Below, one piece after another: positions 26,038-38,085 of a stretch of 64,000 nt of DNA; position 1 is the first letter of the stretch; each line of letters begins with the position of its first letter. Location: contig CM031858.1 of the NCBI GenBank assembly GCA_018697195.1, positions 90,013,095-90,077,094 on the forward strand, read 5' to 3'. This DNA comes from Certhia americana. Taxonomy: Eukaryota; Chordata; Aves; Passeriformes; Certhiidae. The notes beneath the pieces are model-generated. The model did no database searches and was not told the origin of the DNA. It saw only the letters and a program-made list of their open reading frames with translations. Position numbers and translations under genes: made by a program.

Positions 26038-26525
26038 TGTGGAAACTCCTAAGTTTTCTTGTTAAGGCAGGAACCAGGCAGCCTCGAGACTTTACTCACT
26101 AGGCTGCGGATGTCCAAACCTGCATCAGGCCTTGCATACTTCACCTTAGGTGGAGTGTAAGGGACAATATTCATGTAATTAATTCACCTTCAATTCACAT
26201 GGTATTTTCCATGCTTATTTTTTAAGGCAAAATAGCCTTAGGTATTAGGTGACTCTTTCCCATGGAGGGGGATTATGTCTCATCAGGATCACTAAAACAC
26301 TGGTGACCCTCAGTGCTCAACTGAGTGTGCACCCTCTTCACAAAGAAGAAAGGCTAAAAATCCCAAAGTAATTCCAAATAGAGGTGGTCAGTTAGGGTTG
26401 AGTGAATGGGTATTATATAATTAAAAACATTTTGCATGTTTGGGGGAAGGAGCCCCGTAAGGCACTTAAATAAAAACTTAATAAACTTCTGGCTTCAGAG
26501 CCTTTGCAGCATAACTACTGAGACA
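26038..26525 (+). mobile_element. Probable solo LTR
   Basis: About 488 bp that start TGTGGAAAC and end GAGACA (TGT...ACA). It has a TATA-like box (tattatataa, 26411-26420), two AATAAA signals (26469-26474 and 26480-26485) and a short 3' segment ending 'cttctggcttcagagcctttgcag'. This arrangement of promoter, polyadenylation signal and short terminal segment is LTR-like, and the sequence resembles avian retroviral LTRs I recognise in general form. No internal retroviral sequence adjoins it. A clean target-site duplication is not visible (GAAAAG on the left, GAAAG just past the right end). Confidence 0.55.
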
Positions 26526-27072
26526 TGAAAGTTATTGTTGCTTGATCTTATCATGTGTCTGGTATAGAAGTACACTTGGCAATATACAGAGCTGGGATAA
26601 CTAAACAATTATTTTCTGTTAGCTGTCCATTGTGTCATTCTGCTAACATCATCACTGGAGAAAGAATGAATTAATGGTATAAACTGTTGATCTGTATTAA
26701 GTTTTATATGGAGAAGAGTATTTATGTTAACAGCTGACCATTTTGGTTTATATTATTAACCACTAATTCTTGCATGGTAGCTCTTACAAACCTACTCAGA
26801 AATATATTTAAAATTCGAATGCAGGCAGGCAGTCAGATGTTTTACACAAATTGTGGATTAATCACAAATGTCTTGATATTTCATATTCCCATCTTCAGTT
26901 CGACAGAGGCCACAATTCAAATGATCTGAAAAACATTCTTATTATTTTCCCCAAAGTATACTTTGCAACACCTTGTAAATTAAGGCATATCTACACCTGT
27001 ATGCAGATGTTCAGCTCCAGTCTCTTCTTTGTTTTGATAAATTGCATTTCTGTGTTGTGCCCATCTCTCCCT

Positions 27073-27157
27073 ATGAAGGCATCATTTGTTTTCTTCCCCT
27101 TGGTGGTTCTGGGCCTCAGTACAGTCGTCCACAATGACACATGCTGGTGGAAACAAG
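27073..27157 (+). other. Weak candidate first coding exon (signal-peptide-like)
   Basis: From the ATG at 27073 the frame reads MKAS and then about 15 strongly hydrophobic residues (FVFFPLVVLGLSTVV), followed by HNDTCWWKQ with a possible N-glycosylation site. It stops being exon-like at a good splice donor, CAAG|GTGAGA, at 27157/27158. The layout resembles a first coding exon of a secreted protein. Against this, the start context is poor (C at -3), I do not recognise the protein, no second exon is visible, and the frame simply continues open to 27318. It lies in a 155-codon open frame that overlaps a 137-codon antisense frame, so chance is likely. Confidence 0.15.
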
Positions 27158-28862
27158 GTGAGAACAGTGGTGCAGACCTCTTCTGCTCTGTGTCAGTTAT
27201 GTCATTATTGGCACTTGATCTAGTGGCACACATTTGTTTAATGAAGCATGGTTGCTTTAACCTTCGAGACTGTCCCTCTCTGAGAAGCATCAGCTCTCTC
27301 CTAGAAATTGAGTCATGACTCAGTAACATGCCAGTTATTATTGTAATAAAAACTGTCCCCCCACAGCAAAAAACACAGCAAAGAGTAATTTGATAATCTT
27401 CCACAGCTATTTGTACATGTTACTGTTCACATGAAGAGTTAACCCATTACTAAAATATACTAAACATGGTTTTATTGGAAAATGATGAAAAAATCCAGTG
27501 CTGAACTTCTGAATTTTTCTTACATTTATCCCTTACATGACTTGATTCAATACAGAAATGAGGCCTCAAAGTCTAAAGATTATACTAGTTACTTTCTTTT
27601 AAACCTAAAATATTAGTAGGAACAAGCTTCCTGACTTAATATTACCTTCAAAATACTAGCCTTAAAAAAGATGTGATTTGCATTAGTTAGCCTGAAAAAT
27701 CACATATATAACTAGAATTTGCGACCTCAGTCACTTGTCATTAAATAAGTACAGAGGAACAGCCCTATATGGTTAATAGATACTATAAAGTTGTTTTATT
27801 TCTATGGTAACATCAGAGACTTACTGCAAACATCAAAATCAATAAGGGATTTAATTCAACTGAACAAAGTTGTGTTTGAGGCAAATCATCAACATATTTC
27901 AGGAGACCTTTTCCTGCTTTTTCTTGAAATTTTGCTAATCAGAAGGTGATTACTATTACTCTTGTTGCTAAATTTTATTCTTAATGCTTGATTCCAAAAC
28001 AGCTGTTTGTACTCCTGAAAGAAGAATTCAGCTAAGCTTTATTTAATACTTTTGTTGTATACTCTGCCAAGTCACAGATCTTCTAGCTTGACTACTAACA
28101 TGAGTCAAAAGATCTTGTGAAAACAACAGACTACGTAGGAACTGGTAGTGCTATAGAGAATATAGGCTTGGAAGCAATACAAATGTTCAGATATTTACCT
28201 ACCTTTCTTTGTAAATAAGACATTATGGACAGAAAGATTACAAATTGTAAAAATGCAAATAAATGGTTGACTACTTCTTTACGCACTTTTTTCAGTTGGT
28301 TACATTTTCTAATGGGGTTTTTAAATAAAGGCTTTGTGACACATGAATAGGACTGTTTGTGGTTATGATGAAAGCTTGGTGTTACTAAAACTTCAAAGGC
28401 AATGATTCAGTGTGAATTTCTCTGATTTGAGCATTGATGATAACCTTTGTCTAAAACACTAGGCTGGAACACTTGTATTGTTAAACACTTGTGCTGCCTT
28501 GACCTTTCTCAGGATTGTTTGCAGTTGGATATTTCAACACACCATACCTGCAATTGTATTGACTAGAGTATTTTGCCTGTCAGGATTAAGTTAATGTTGT
28601 TATCTTTGGCTGTAATGAGTTTTGAGCTTGCTGATGCCTGCCTGCAAATGCAACTGTAAATTACTTTACAGTAAGACGTGATGATTTGCTAAGTCTCTTG
28701 ATAGGTTCTTTAGTCAGATTTAGTGTAAAAAATAAGGTGAAAAAGTTTTTGTGCTCTGACATTCTGCATTGCAGTTGATGTTTTCAGAACCTTAGCTCTT
28801 ATACATATATGAGAGCTTTCACTAATGTCCTGGAAATTTTAATACTCTTTCCTACCAAAGTA

Positions 28863-28874
28863 GGGGGGGGGGGG
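28863..28874. repeat. G12 homopolymer
   Basis: Twelve consecutive G in a strongly AT-rich context. Confidence 0.95.
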
Positions 28875-30695
28875 AAGAGTAAAGAAGAAATAAATGGTCA
28901 AATTATTTCAATTTTTTCATCTTATTTTTTAAAATTACTGGGAACTTTTAAGTTTCATGTAAAAATATTTATTAACCTTGTAACTGAACCCAGTTGTGCA
29001 GATAACTGGCACATTACCCTCAAATGCTTTCAGCAAGATCTACCAATGATCTCATGCTTCCTTATGTTTCCTGTTCCAAATCATATGGGTGAGACAAGAA
29101 AGCAGGCTTCAACAGAGAAGTTGAGTGTGCACATTGTCTGTCTCATAGCTGATGTACCAGGTGTGTCTTCTGCCCAACCACAAATACAAAACAACTGTAC
29201 ACAATCCCATAATTTGCATCTCACTTAGTATGATACCCTTTTTTCTACTTTTGAAAAATACAGTATAACCTTGCTTATATTTGTTCAGGACAAGTCTGTA
29301 AAAATTGGTTTCTTGGGCAGGAACTAACGTAGAGATGTGGTGCTGAAAAAAGATGCCCTTTGCCTATCACACCAAGCATCAAACTCCTAGTTTCCAATCT
29401 GAGTAGCCACAGGAATCCGGCTGCATCTTAATTATCATGCTAAACTTAATGGGAGATGAGGCAAAATGGGTGCTGTAGCACAGTGACCGTGTCATTTCAG
29501 AGATATGAAAGGACATATTGTCCTCAGCAGGGTGATACTTTGGGAAACCCTGGGAGAGGAAAAGGGAGAAATACTCTGTCACCTCCATCCAAAAAAATCC
29601 CTCTTGACACTTATTTTGGCAAAAATGAAAATATATTTAAATTGAAAGGCAGATTTTACCTGGTTGAGAAACAAATAATGAATTTAGAGATACCTAGAGA
29701 AATTTAAAAAACCCCTTAGCTCAGAATGAAAAGCTGAAACTAGAAATTCCATAGAATGAAAATGCAAATTAAAGTGGTTCAAGACAACTGAAAAATTTTA
29801 TATCTTGCTGTTTTGTTTAGACTTAGAGCTTTGATATATACAGTTACACATTTTTCACCATCACATTGTAGTTCATACCAAGCTATTAACGTTAAGTGGA
29901 GGAAAACATTATTGTAAAGATATTTTGGTTTTTGTTTGATGAAAATATAGTGGCTGCCTTTCACATAAAATTGACAGACTAAAATTGATTTTATTTGTAC
30001 TAAAGACAGTACACTGGGATTGTTTGGACTGGGTTTACAATTTCTTTGCTGACGATAGCCATTTTAATTTTGGAGATAAGATGGGAAAGTGTGTTTCCAT
30101 CAGAGAAGCTGTGGTACCAGTCAGCTAATCAGAATTTGGCTTTCTGTCTGTTTCCAGTTCTATGGACCACAGCTATGGGATTCAGCTCATCTGCATGTCA
30201 GCACATACGTTATAGATGTCTGGCTGGTTTTCTAGGCTTTCCTTATAAGAGGCAACATTTAAGGTGATTACCTTAGTGCCTGTAACTGAATGTAACTGGT
30301 GACTAATGATAAATGATTAGGAGTAATGCAGAAATAGAAGGGTAGTTCCAGTGAATGCTTGGTGGGAGCAAAATGTGCACCAATGTAATTATTATTTTTT
30401 TGTTTATTTGTTTCTGTAAATCATTGTTTTCAAAAGACAGTAGAAGGTTAGGAGACTTCTAGGTTTTGCTAAAAACAAATAAATAAACTCTCATGGTGAC
30501 ACAGGTTCCAGGACAGATTCAAAGACTTATAGCTCAGCAAATCTCACTTCATATCCTCTCACAGCCAGGGAAGTATGAAGAATTAAAACCATTAAAGTGA
30601 TCATCTCTGGCTGCTGTGTAAGTAAGTCACAAATAATTTCATAGATGTATTAAAAAAAAAGAAAAAGTCAATTATATAATGAGATAGTTCATAAC

Positions 30696-30724
<29 letters not shown>
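30696..30724. repeat. A29 homopolymer
   Basis: Twenty-nine consecutive A, preceded about 35 bases upstream by a shorter A-rich run. It is a simple repeat. Confidence 0.95.
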
Positions 30725-30726
<2 letters not shown>

Positions 30727-33700
30727 CAGAAGATTAAAACATAAAAACAAAGATGGGGAGAATAGAACTGAATTTCTAAGTTTAGAAATAAATAAACAGT
30801 AAGGTAAGAAAACTGTCACTTAGCTGAGTGAACATAAGCTGACTTATCACACTTTGTCTTGCCAGTGTTTCATAAGCATCATGGATGAGGTGAGGTAATT
30901 CACATGTTGCTAAAAAGGCAACAGCATCAGGGTCATCTGTTGAACCCAAAATACTCATAACTAAGTGGTTCAGGAAAGGCTCTTTGATTCTATACTGTCA
31001 CCTACAAAAGTGCCTGAGATGGAATACAATGGAATAGAGTTTGCATATAACAGAAGTTGCAGCTGTTATTGTCCTAATTCCATCTGGATGCTTAAAGGAG
31101 GCTCCATCAGATTTCAGACAAGAAGGGCCCTACAGTGGATTTGCTAGGGGGAAGAGAGCAAGATGTGCTAAGACTGATCTGCAGGTTATGATCTAAATTC
31201 TTCTTTCAGGTTGACTAGAAATACGAAGAATTCCAATGGAAAAAAAACCCCAAAACATCTTTTAAAACACCTTTTCTTGACTATAATATAAGATAAAATA
31301 ATTATGCAGCCTAAATTAAAGTAATTTTTTAAAAACTTGCTAAAGGATTTTGAAGATAGATTTAGAAAAGTGTTCAGTGCACATGCAGGGTGATGTATGT
31401 CACTGAGAGAACAAAAATGAAGAAATGGATACTTTGGACAGAAAGAATATACAAATCTACTTGTCATTATGAATTTTCACTCCAGCTGGTTGCACATCTT
31501 GCAACAAGAGCTGATTGTATCACAGTATTTTTAGAAACAATAAAACCACAGTTCTTCCTCCCTACCTGTAGAGCCAGCTCTTAGTCTCCATCTACTGCTG
31601 AACTTGTTTCACTGTTACTCACACCATTGTTAAAGTGCATGCTAAAAATTGTAGATTATTTCTGTTCACTGCACACTACATTGTTTTACCATGGATAATA
31701 TTTTATTTATAAGGAAAATAAATTGTCAGAGTTAAAAAACACAGTGCATTTTGTTCTAGGCAACACATTGCTTTTATCACACAAATAATTTATTGGTTCT
31801 GCTCCCAGACGAGTTCTGTGCTGACCTTTCCAGGTATACTGAATATTGCTGCATAATTCGTCTTGTTGGGAAAATGTATTTATTTTAGCCATTAATACAT
31901 GCTGTGATAACCTTTGTGTTGAGAAGCAAGTTTGTTGTTTTAATTCTGATACATATTTTTACAGAGGGATATATGGAAAACAAAGCTTCCTATCTTAAAG
32001 CCTTTTATTCTGAAGAAGAGAGACAGATTTGAATCCAAACCTCCCATATAAGCTTTGGTAATGGATTGAAGCAAAACTAGAACAGCCCCATTTCCTGATT
32101 ACGGGGCAGACACAGCCCCACTCTAGTTCAAAACCAGCCTCTGTGAGTCGTCAGCCCAAAATGGCAGGCACATCTTCAGAACAGCTCATTACATTTCAGT
32201 AACACCTAATGTGAGCTTGAATAACTTCAAACATTGTTTCACAGCATCCTCGTCTTATGCAACCAAATCAGCCACCACATCAGCCCATTCCTATGTGAAT
32301 ATTTGCTTACAGGTTCTGTGGATGAAGGGTCTGAAGGCTGAAGAAATGCCAAAATCACATTTTTTACTTTGTAATGAACAGCACACTCGGCAAATTTAAG
32401 ACACAGTAAAGATGTCCAAAGCCTGAAACCAAGCTGGAGTAATGAAATCAATTAGAGTAATGAAATGCATTTTGAGCAAAATGTACACAAATTTTCATGC
32501 AGTAGTCAGGATTTTATATTGTTGAATATATGCGTAGTAACATATTTTGAAATAACCAGTTCAAATTTTCTCTTCCTAGTATTGTGAAATTTGCATGAGA
32601 AAAAATGTTTCATTATAATAAGTGCAGAAAACCAATATGCAGGGCTGTGGCTTACAGTTCTGGAAGAAATGAATCTCTGAAAATAAAGTTACATCTGTTC
32701 TGGTTTGGGGTTTTTTTTCTGAAAATCAAGCACAATGTTTGGTGCTCAATTTTTGTAGTTTTCAAGTTCTTCTATAAGCTACTCAAAATCGGGTCTCTTG
32801 CTTGGTATTTCCCCACTCAGACAGTGTCGGTGAAGATATTATTTGTTAGTTTGTTGGTATTTTTAAGGAGAGGGAGAAAAAGATATTCTCAAAGTAGAAG
32901 AATGCTCAGGGTTGGAAGGTGAGCAATGACTTGCAAACATTTTCCACTTCAACAGCTGCTCCAGGAGTTTAACATCACATTGTGTTTTTTTTTATTTCAA
33001 TACACCTTCTGTTTAGACAGCTGCCTGAATACATGTTTATAGCACATAGAAGAGAAAACCCTCCCACTAAAATGTGGCACTAGTTAAAAAGGCAGACCAT
33101 AAATTGGAATAGGCCTACCTTTACAATTCTTCTCTCTACTGTAATTAATTTGGAAAATTTCTGGCATTTGCTGCCTGCAATTTGAAACATAAACAATGTC
33201 TAAACCCATATGTACTTATGTTCAGTTTAGTCAACTTAAGATACAAATGGTAGAAAAAATAATTAAATTTTTTCATAATTATAATTTTTTTTAAAAAATT
33301 AGACAAAACCCGAAGCATTTTCAAAAAAAATCCCAACAAAATATGTGAAAATGTTATGAGAAAGATCTTAGTGCTAGGATTTCTCCTGCTCTCTCTCTGG
33401 CCCATTTATTTAATATTTATTATTTAACAGTAATATTTAATTATTTATGTGAAGTGGAATAGCATCAACAAGAGAGGCTGGGAGAAAAAAAAAAGAACCA
33501 ACCTGACTTTGCAGAGCAGTGGTTATTGTATTTGCCCATGATGTGGAAGAAGGAAGATGGAGGAGTTTATATTCCAAAGCAGGGAAAGCAGAACTTGAAG
33601 CTGTTGTTTTCCTATTGTATTTGTAGCAGAGGATCAAGCCATTTCATGACAAAATCTTTTTTGCATTTTTTTTCCTTTCTAAATTTTAATGGGATGGTAG

Positions 33701-34638
33701 TACAACACACTGCTGCAATTTCATTTTTATTTTAAAAGGCATGCCAATGTTGAGAATGAAAAAGATCCCCTTTAGCCTGGAACATCAGCTTAGGTGTCTC
33801 AATAGGAAGCTGCAGGCATCTTGGCAAGGAGATACAGAGCACTTTGATATATATATTCTCTATCCAATCAGTGCACAATTTCAGCTGTTTCAAGAATGGT
33901 AAGAAAGGCCTGAGGACTACAGGACATGACTTGAGTTTATGTGCAGAAGACAGAGATGTCTTTAAACATCTGCACCTCTGTAGAACAAGTACCTCAGACC
34001 TGCAAGAACCAGATGGAATATTTCTGTTATTTCTGGTTTGTCAGTGCATGGACTTCTGGAAAGAAAGATGATAAAGGAGAGACCCCTGATCTCTGCAGTT
34101 TCTTCCCTGGCCCATAGAGGTACAGAATTCTTACCACAAACTTTCTGGTAAAATAGTCTGGCTTGGGAAATTGGATGACTGAGAAAGAACAAGAAGCTGC
34201 CACTCCCAACTGGTATCAAGACACCCAGAAAAAGGAACTCTGAAATTTGAAATGTTTATGTTTAGTATTCTGTTGCTTAGATTAAGATCACCCAGCCTAA
34301 GCAGCTGCAGTGTCTGGAACACACTCTCCTATTCCCTACCCATCCCAATCCCCACCACAGATTCTCTTCCGAAGAAACAAAAATTCACCTTTCTCACCAC
34401 CAGCATCTGTTGTCACCAAGAAATTTATTCCCTGATGCACCTGCTGACATGGTTGACTGCTATGAGGAAGAGAAGAGAGTAGCAGGAGATCAGGTGGATA
34501 GCTGCATTTGTTCCATGCATTCCAGCTGCTGGTCTAGTTGCAGGGGATAAGGAAAGAAACAGTACTAGGAGAAATCCTGCACTGACACTTCAGGATGCTG
34601 TGCTCATTCCAGGTCCCTCTTTTGGCTGGAGTGGTTGT

Positions 34639-34694
34639 AGAAGGACTGTTAGAAGGAATCCCAGCCTGCTGAAAAGAAACAGTACAGTCCTTCT
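34639..34694. repeat. 11-bp inverted repeat
   Basis: AGAAGGACTGT at 34639-34649 and its exact reverse complement at 34684-34694, separated by 34 bases. It may be chance at this window size. Confidence 0.6.
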
Positions 34695-37600
34695 GCTTGA
34701 CTACTGGAATAAGTACCCCTATTTCCATAAAGATGCAGCAAAGATAAGAGGTTCTTGTAGGCTAGACTGGGCCTCTTGTGGTGTGCTGTGTTAGGCAAGC
34801 AGGGATTGGAGTCCAAGCCTTACCCTCTAACAGAGGCATAGTTACCAGCCAGGCTCTGTAAACTTCACAGTCTCCATGCATCTCTAGAAATCAGGACGTT
34901 CAGTACTCTAATGATCTCTCATCAGCCCCTTAGGTCTTTGTGCTTGTGACATACCCTGATCTGAATTTATTCATGCTTGGAATGTGGATGAACATGAATG
35001 TCTTCAGTAAGATTGCTCAGCAATAAGTCCTCTGTTTCCACATGATACTCAGTTAAGAAGGCCCACTATCTTTCAGTTGCATCCAGCATTCCCTAAATTT
35101 GTTTGAAAATTAGACTTAAATCTTTTCTTTCTTTAGTTCCACAATTGTTGTTATGATACTTTGTTTCCATTTCCCCCTTCTGCTTACTGGAAAATCTTGT
35201 GTGTAATTATTTTTCTCTGAAGACCTTAAAAACAAACTTAGAAACTCAAATGTTGCCTCTTCTCTAATATTTTTGATAATTTTTCTTTTTTTCATTCTGT
35301 GTGGTTAGTAAAATTTTTTTTCCAAGTCAAGTTTCACTGCTATTTTCCAGCTTTTCTTAGTTAAAACTTCATTTTAAATCTTCACCATGAATCATCATAA
35401 TTCTCAGAGAGCAGTCTCCCCTGTCCAGACTGTTTCCCTGAGTCTTTGCCCTGTTTGGGGTTAGATAGCCTTGAACACGATGCATCAAATCAGACCAGTT
35501 TAAGGTAGCATTGCATTTATCTTCAGAGTAGCTGTTTTGAATCATGTCTAGAAGACAATTGCCTCTGTCCATTAACTACAGATCACTACTTAGATCTCTA
35601 CATTTCATGAGTCTGAATGGTAACCTCAGAGAGGTGCCTAAAGTGAGCCAAAGTTGTGAGTGTGTGTCTTGCTGTAATTGACAACTGATTCGAAGTTGGC
35701 GCACTTGCCTGTAGGAACAGGTTCAGTCAAGAAGAGGGTATATATTTGTTTGAATTTGACTGCAGAATGAGGACATGTTCTAATTAGAATGTTCACACAG
35801 CTGCTGTGCTTCAAAACAATTCCAGGCCCCAGTCCTGGAAAAGGATTTATTGTGAGGTACTCTTTGGTCTTGAAGAGTTTTATTGACTTCAACAGGCCTA
35901 TGAGTATGTCTTGGTGCCAAACACTGCAGCTGCAATAATTAATTAAGACTGAGCTGCCTAAGAGTGGGAAAAGGTACAGTATTTCTAATTCTTTTAATGC
36001 AGAGCTACCTTGCTCCGCGTGAAGATCTAAAACTTTATAGCATCATGAACATCATAACACTCACGACTACCATTTTAATAGTCAGCCCACTGTGTACTCA
36101 ATAGTAAGTGTGCCTCAATACCATGAAAATGTTAATGCATCACCTAATCAGTTTACAATTCCATTCCTCATTCCCATTTTAAGTATGTACAAAATGATGG
36201 CTTATACCTGAATACATGTAACTTATGGAAAATACTTGATTATTTACATATTTTTTTTTTTAAAGAGGGATTCTTTTGGATTTCTTGGACCGTAGGAAAG
36301 TTTTAGGACCTAAAATACTGCTAAAGAAAACTGTCTTTGAACCTATCTCTAGCCTCCTCTTCACTTGCTATTTTTCTTCATTTTTAAAAATATATTAATA
36401 TTAATTTTCCTGCAGCTGTCTTCTCATATGCCATTTATCTCAAATACTTCCATAGTCACTTGTCAGCATCCTTCCTTACCATTGTTCTACTCTTGGACCA
36501 GCAGTGCTGGAAACACCATCTGTGTAATAAAATGTCACTCCCTCTTGTGGGAAAAAGGAGGTGAGAAGCAGTAACATGGGGATGACTCTAAGAGTCAGAC
36601 AGAAAATATTACTTTTATAATTATAACTATATTTTACAAAAAAATATACTTGTTGTTAACAAAATTGAAAATGCCACAGATTTGAAACTAGTTTTCTTGA
36701 CCTCACCATGGGGGCTAGAAACATAATATTTCCAAATTAAAAGTTGGCACTCCAGAATATGATAGTAACAAGAGTTAAATTCCATGGCCAAGGAATCACT
36801 CAGTCTTGCCGATACATCTGCCTTGTTAGTAATAAATCTACAGGAGTCATTAGCAAAATCTGCTGCCAGCTACATACCCTGTGGTTAAAGTTCCTTTACT
36901 TCTCGTAGGCTTGTCCAGAACATGTCTGATCAGGACATGGGCAAGAAAATTTCAAGAGAAATTCAGGATACTTGAAGCCAGGTCTTCTTTGTAAGACAAT
37001 GCTGAAGCCATGTCAGTTGGAGTGGTAGAAGAGTATAACCTCTTGCTAGAGAGGGTAGCCTGCCAGGCTGCATGCTAAACTGCTTTGTTATTTAACCTCA
37101 ATCTCTATAGGCTTGAGGAACATAAAAAGTGTGTTCCCATCAGGCTAGGCAAGTATAGAGCATTATCACTGCTCTTTCCCCCAGTGGCTTGCAAACTGAG
37201 CTAAGAACAAACAACAACAGATTGATATAGAAAAACATACAAGGGGAATGATAGGATGATAATAACAATGAAAATATCAGAATTATTCCAGCTTTTCAGA
37301 ACTCCAACTATTTGACCACCTTTTTTTTCTCTTTTCTTGGCTCCGTTTGACTATGAGGCACTCTACAATTAGCATTCAAACAGATTTTTCTGTGTAAAAT
37401 CTAAATCTTTTTGGCATTCCATCAGAATGAAAAATATTACTGAAGAACAATATTATTAAGATGAATTTTTCAGCTTACTGTATACGTTATTCCTATTACA
37501 GCATCTGGAAAGAAGAGATCTGTCAGGTCTTTTAGAAAGTGTAAATTACAGTTGACAAGGATAATTGATACTCCTGGGCTGCCTTTTCTCTGTGGTCAAC

Positions 37601-37860
37601 TGGGAGTTTTGGAGCAACACAGGTTTTTATAGATCCTTCAGCTCAATTGAAAATCCAAATGTAGAATGCTGCACTAAGAACAGTATGTGGATTTGATGAA
37701 GTTCCTGAAAAGAAAATTAAACCCAGAGTCAGTGAATAGGTTCTACTGTCTTATGGCAGTATTATACTGATATGTCTTTTTAGAGACAGTATTTTTCTTT
37801 TAAGTAGGGTACAATAATCACTGTGGCTGGCAATTATGGAATGATACTGCATATATAAAG

Positions 37861-38085
37861 AAGAGCAACATTTCACTTTCCATTTCACCCAGTAAATGGT
37901 TGAGCACTGGAAGGGCATCCCCAGGGAAGTCATCACAGGACAAAACCTGGCAAGGTTCAGGAAGTGTTTGGACAATGCTCTCAGACACATGGTGTGATTC
38001 TTGGGACATCCTGTGCTGGACCTGAATTTTGATGACATTTATGGGTCCCTTCAGGATATTTTATGGTTCTATGATTCAATGAATT
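37861..38085 (+). mobile_element. CR1 LINE, 3' end
   Basis: The plus strand shows 'gttgagcactggaagggcatccccagggaagtcatcac', 'gtttggacaatgctctcagacacatggtgtgattcttggga', then a 'gggtcccttcaggatattttatggttctatgattc' tail. These are the ORF2 stop region and 3' terminal repeats of CR1. The minus-strand frames at 37751-38038 are shadows of it. Confidence 0.92.

Larger units (their letters stand above)
26526..37860. other. Gene-free AT-rich stretch
   Basis: The longest continuous stretch without a recognised interspersed repeat. It holds a G12 run (28863-28874), an A29 run (30696-30724) and an 11-bp inverted repeat (34639-34694). Frames of up to 155 codons occur (26851-27318 plus, 26991-27404 minus, 28809-29228 plus) but show no family similarity. 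One weak exon candidate is listed separately. Confidence 0.5.

Noticed and set aside
28809..29228. 139-codon plus-strand frame
   Set aside because: It contains the G12 homopolymer read as poly-Gly and otherwise random composition. No family resemblance and no supporting promoter or splice signals.
32695..32930. Segment starting 'tgttctggtttgggg', considered as an LTR start
   Set aside because: Only the first dozen or so bases resemble a known avian LTR start. No TATA, AATAAA or terminal CA in the right order follows.
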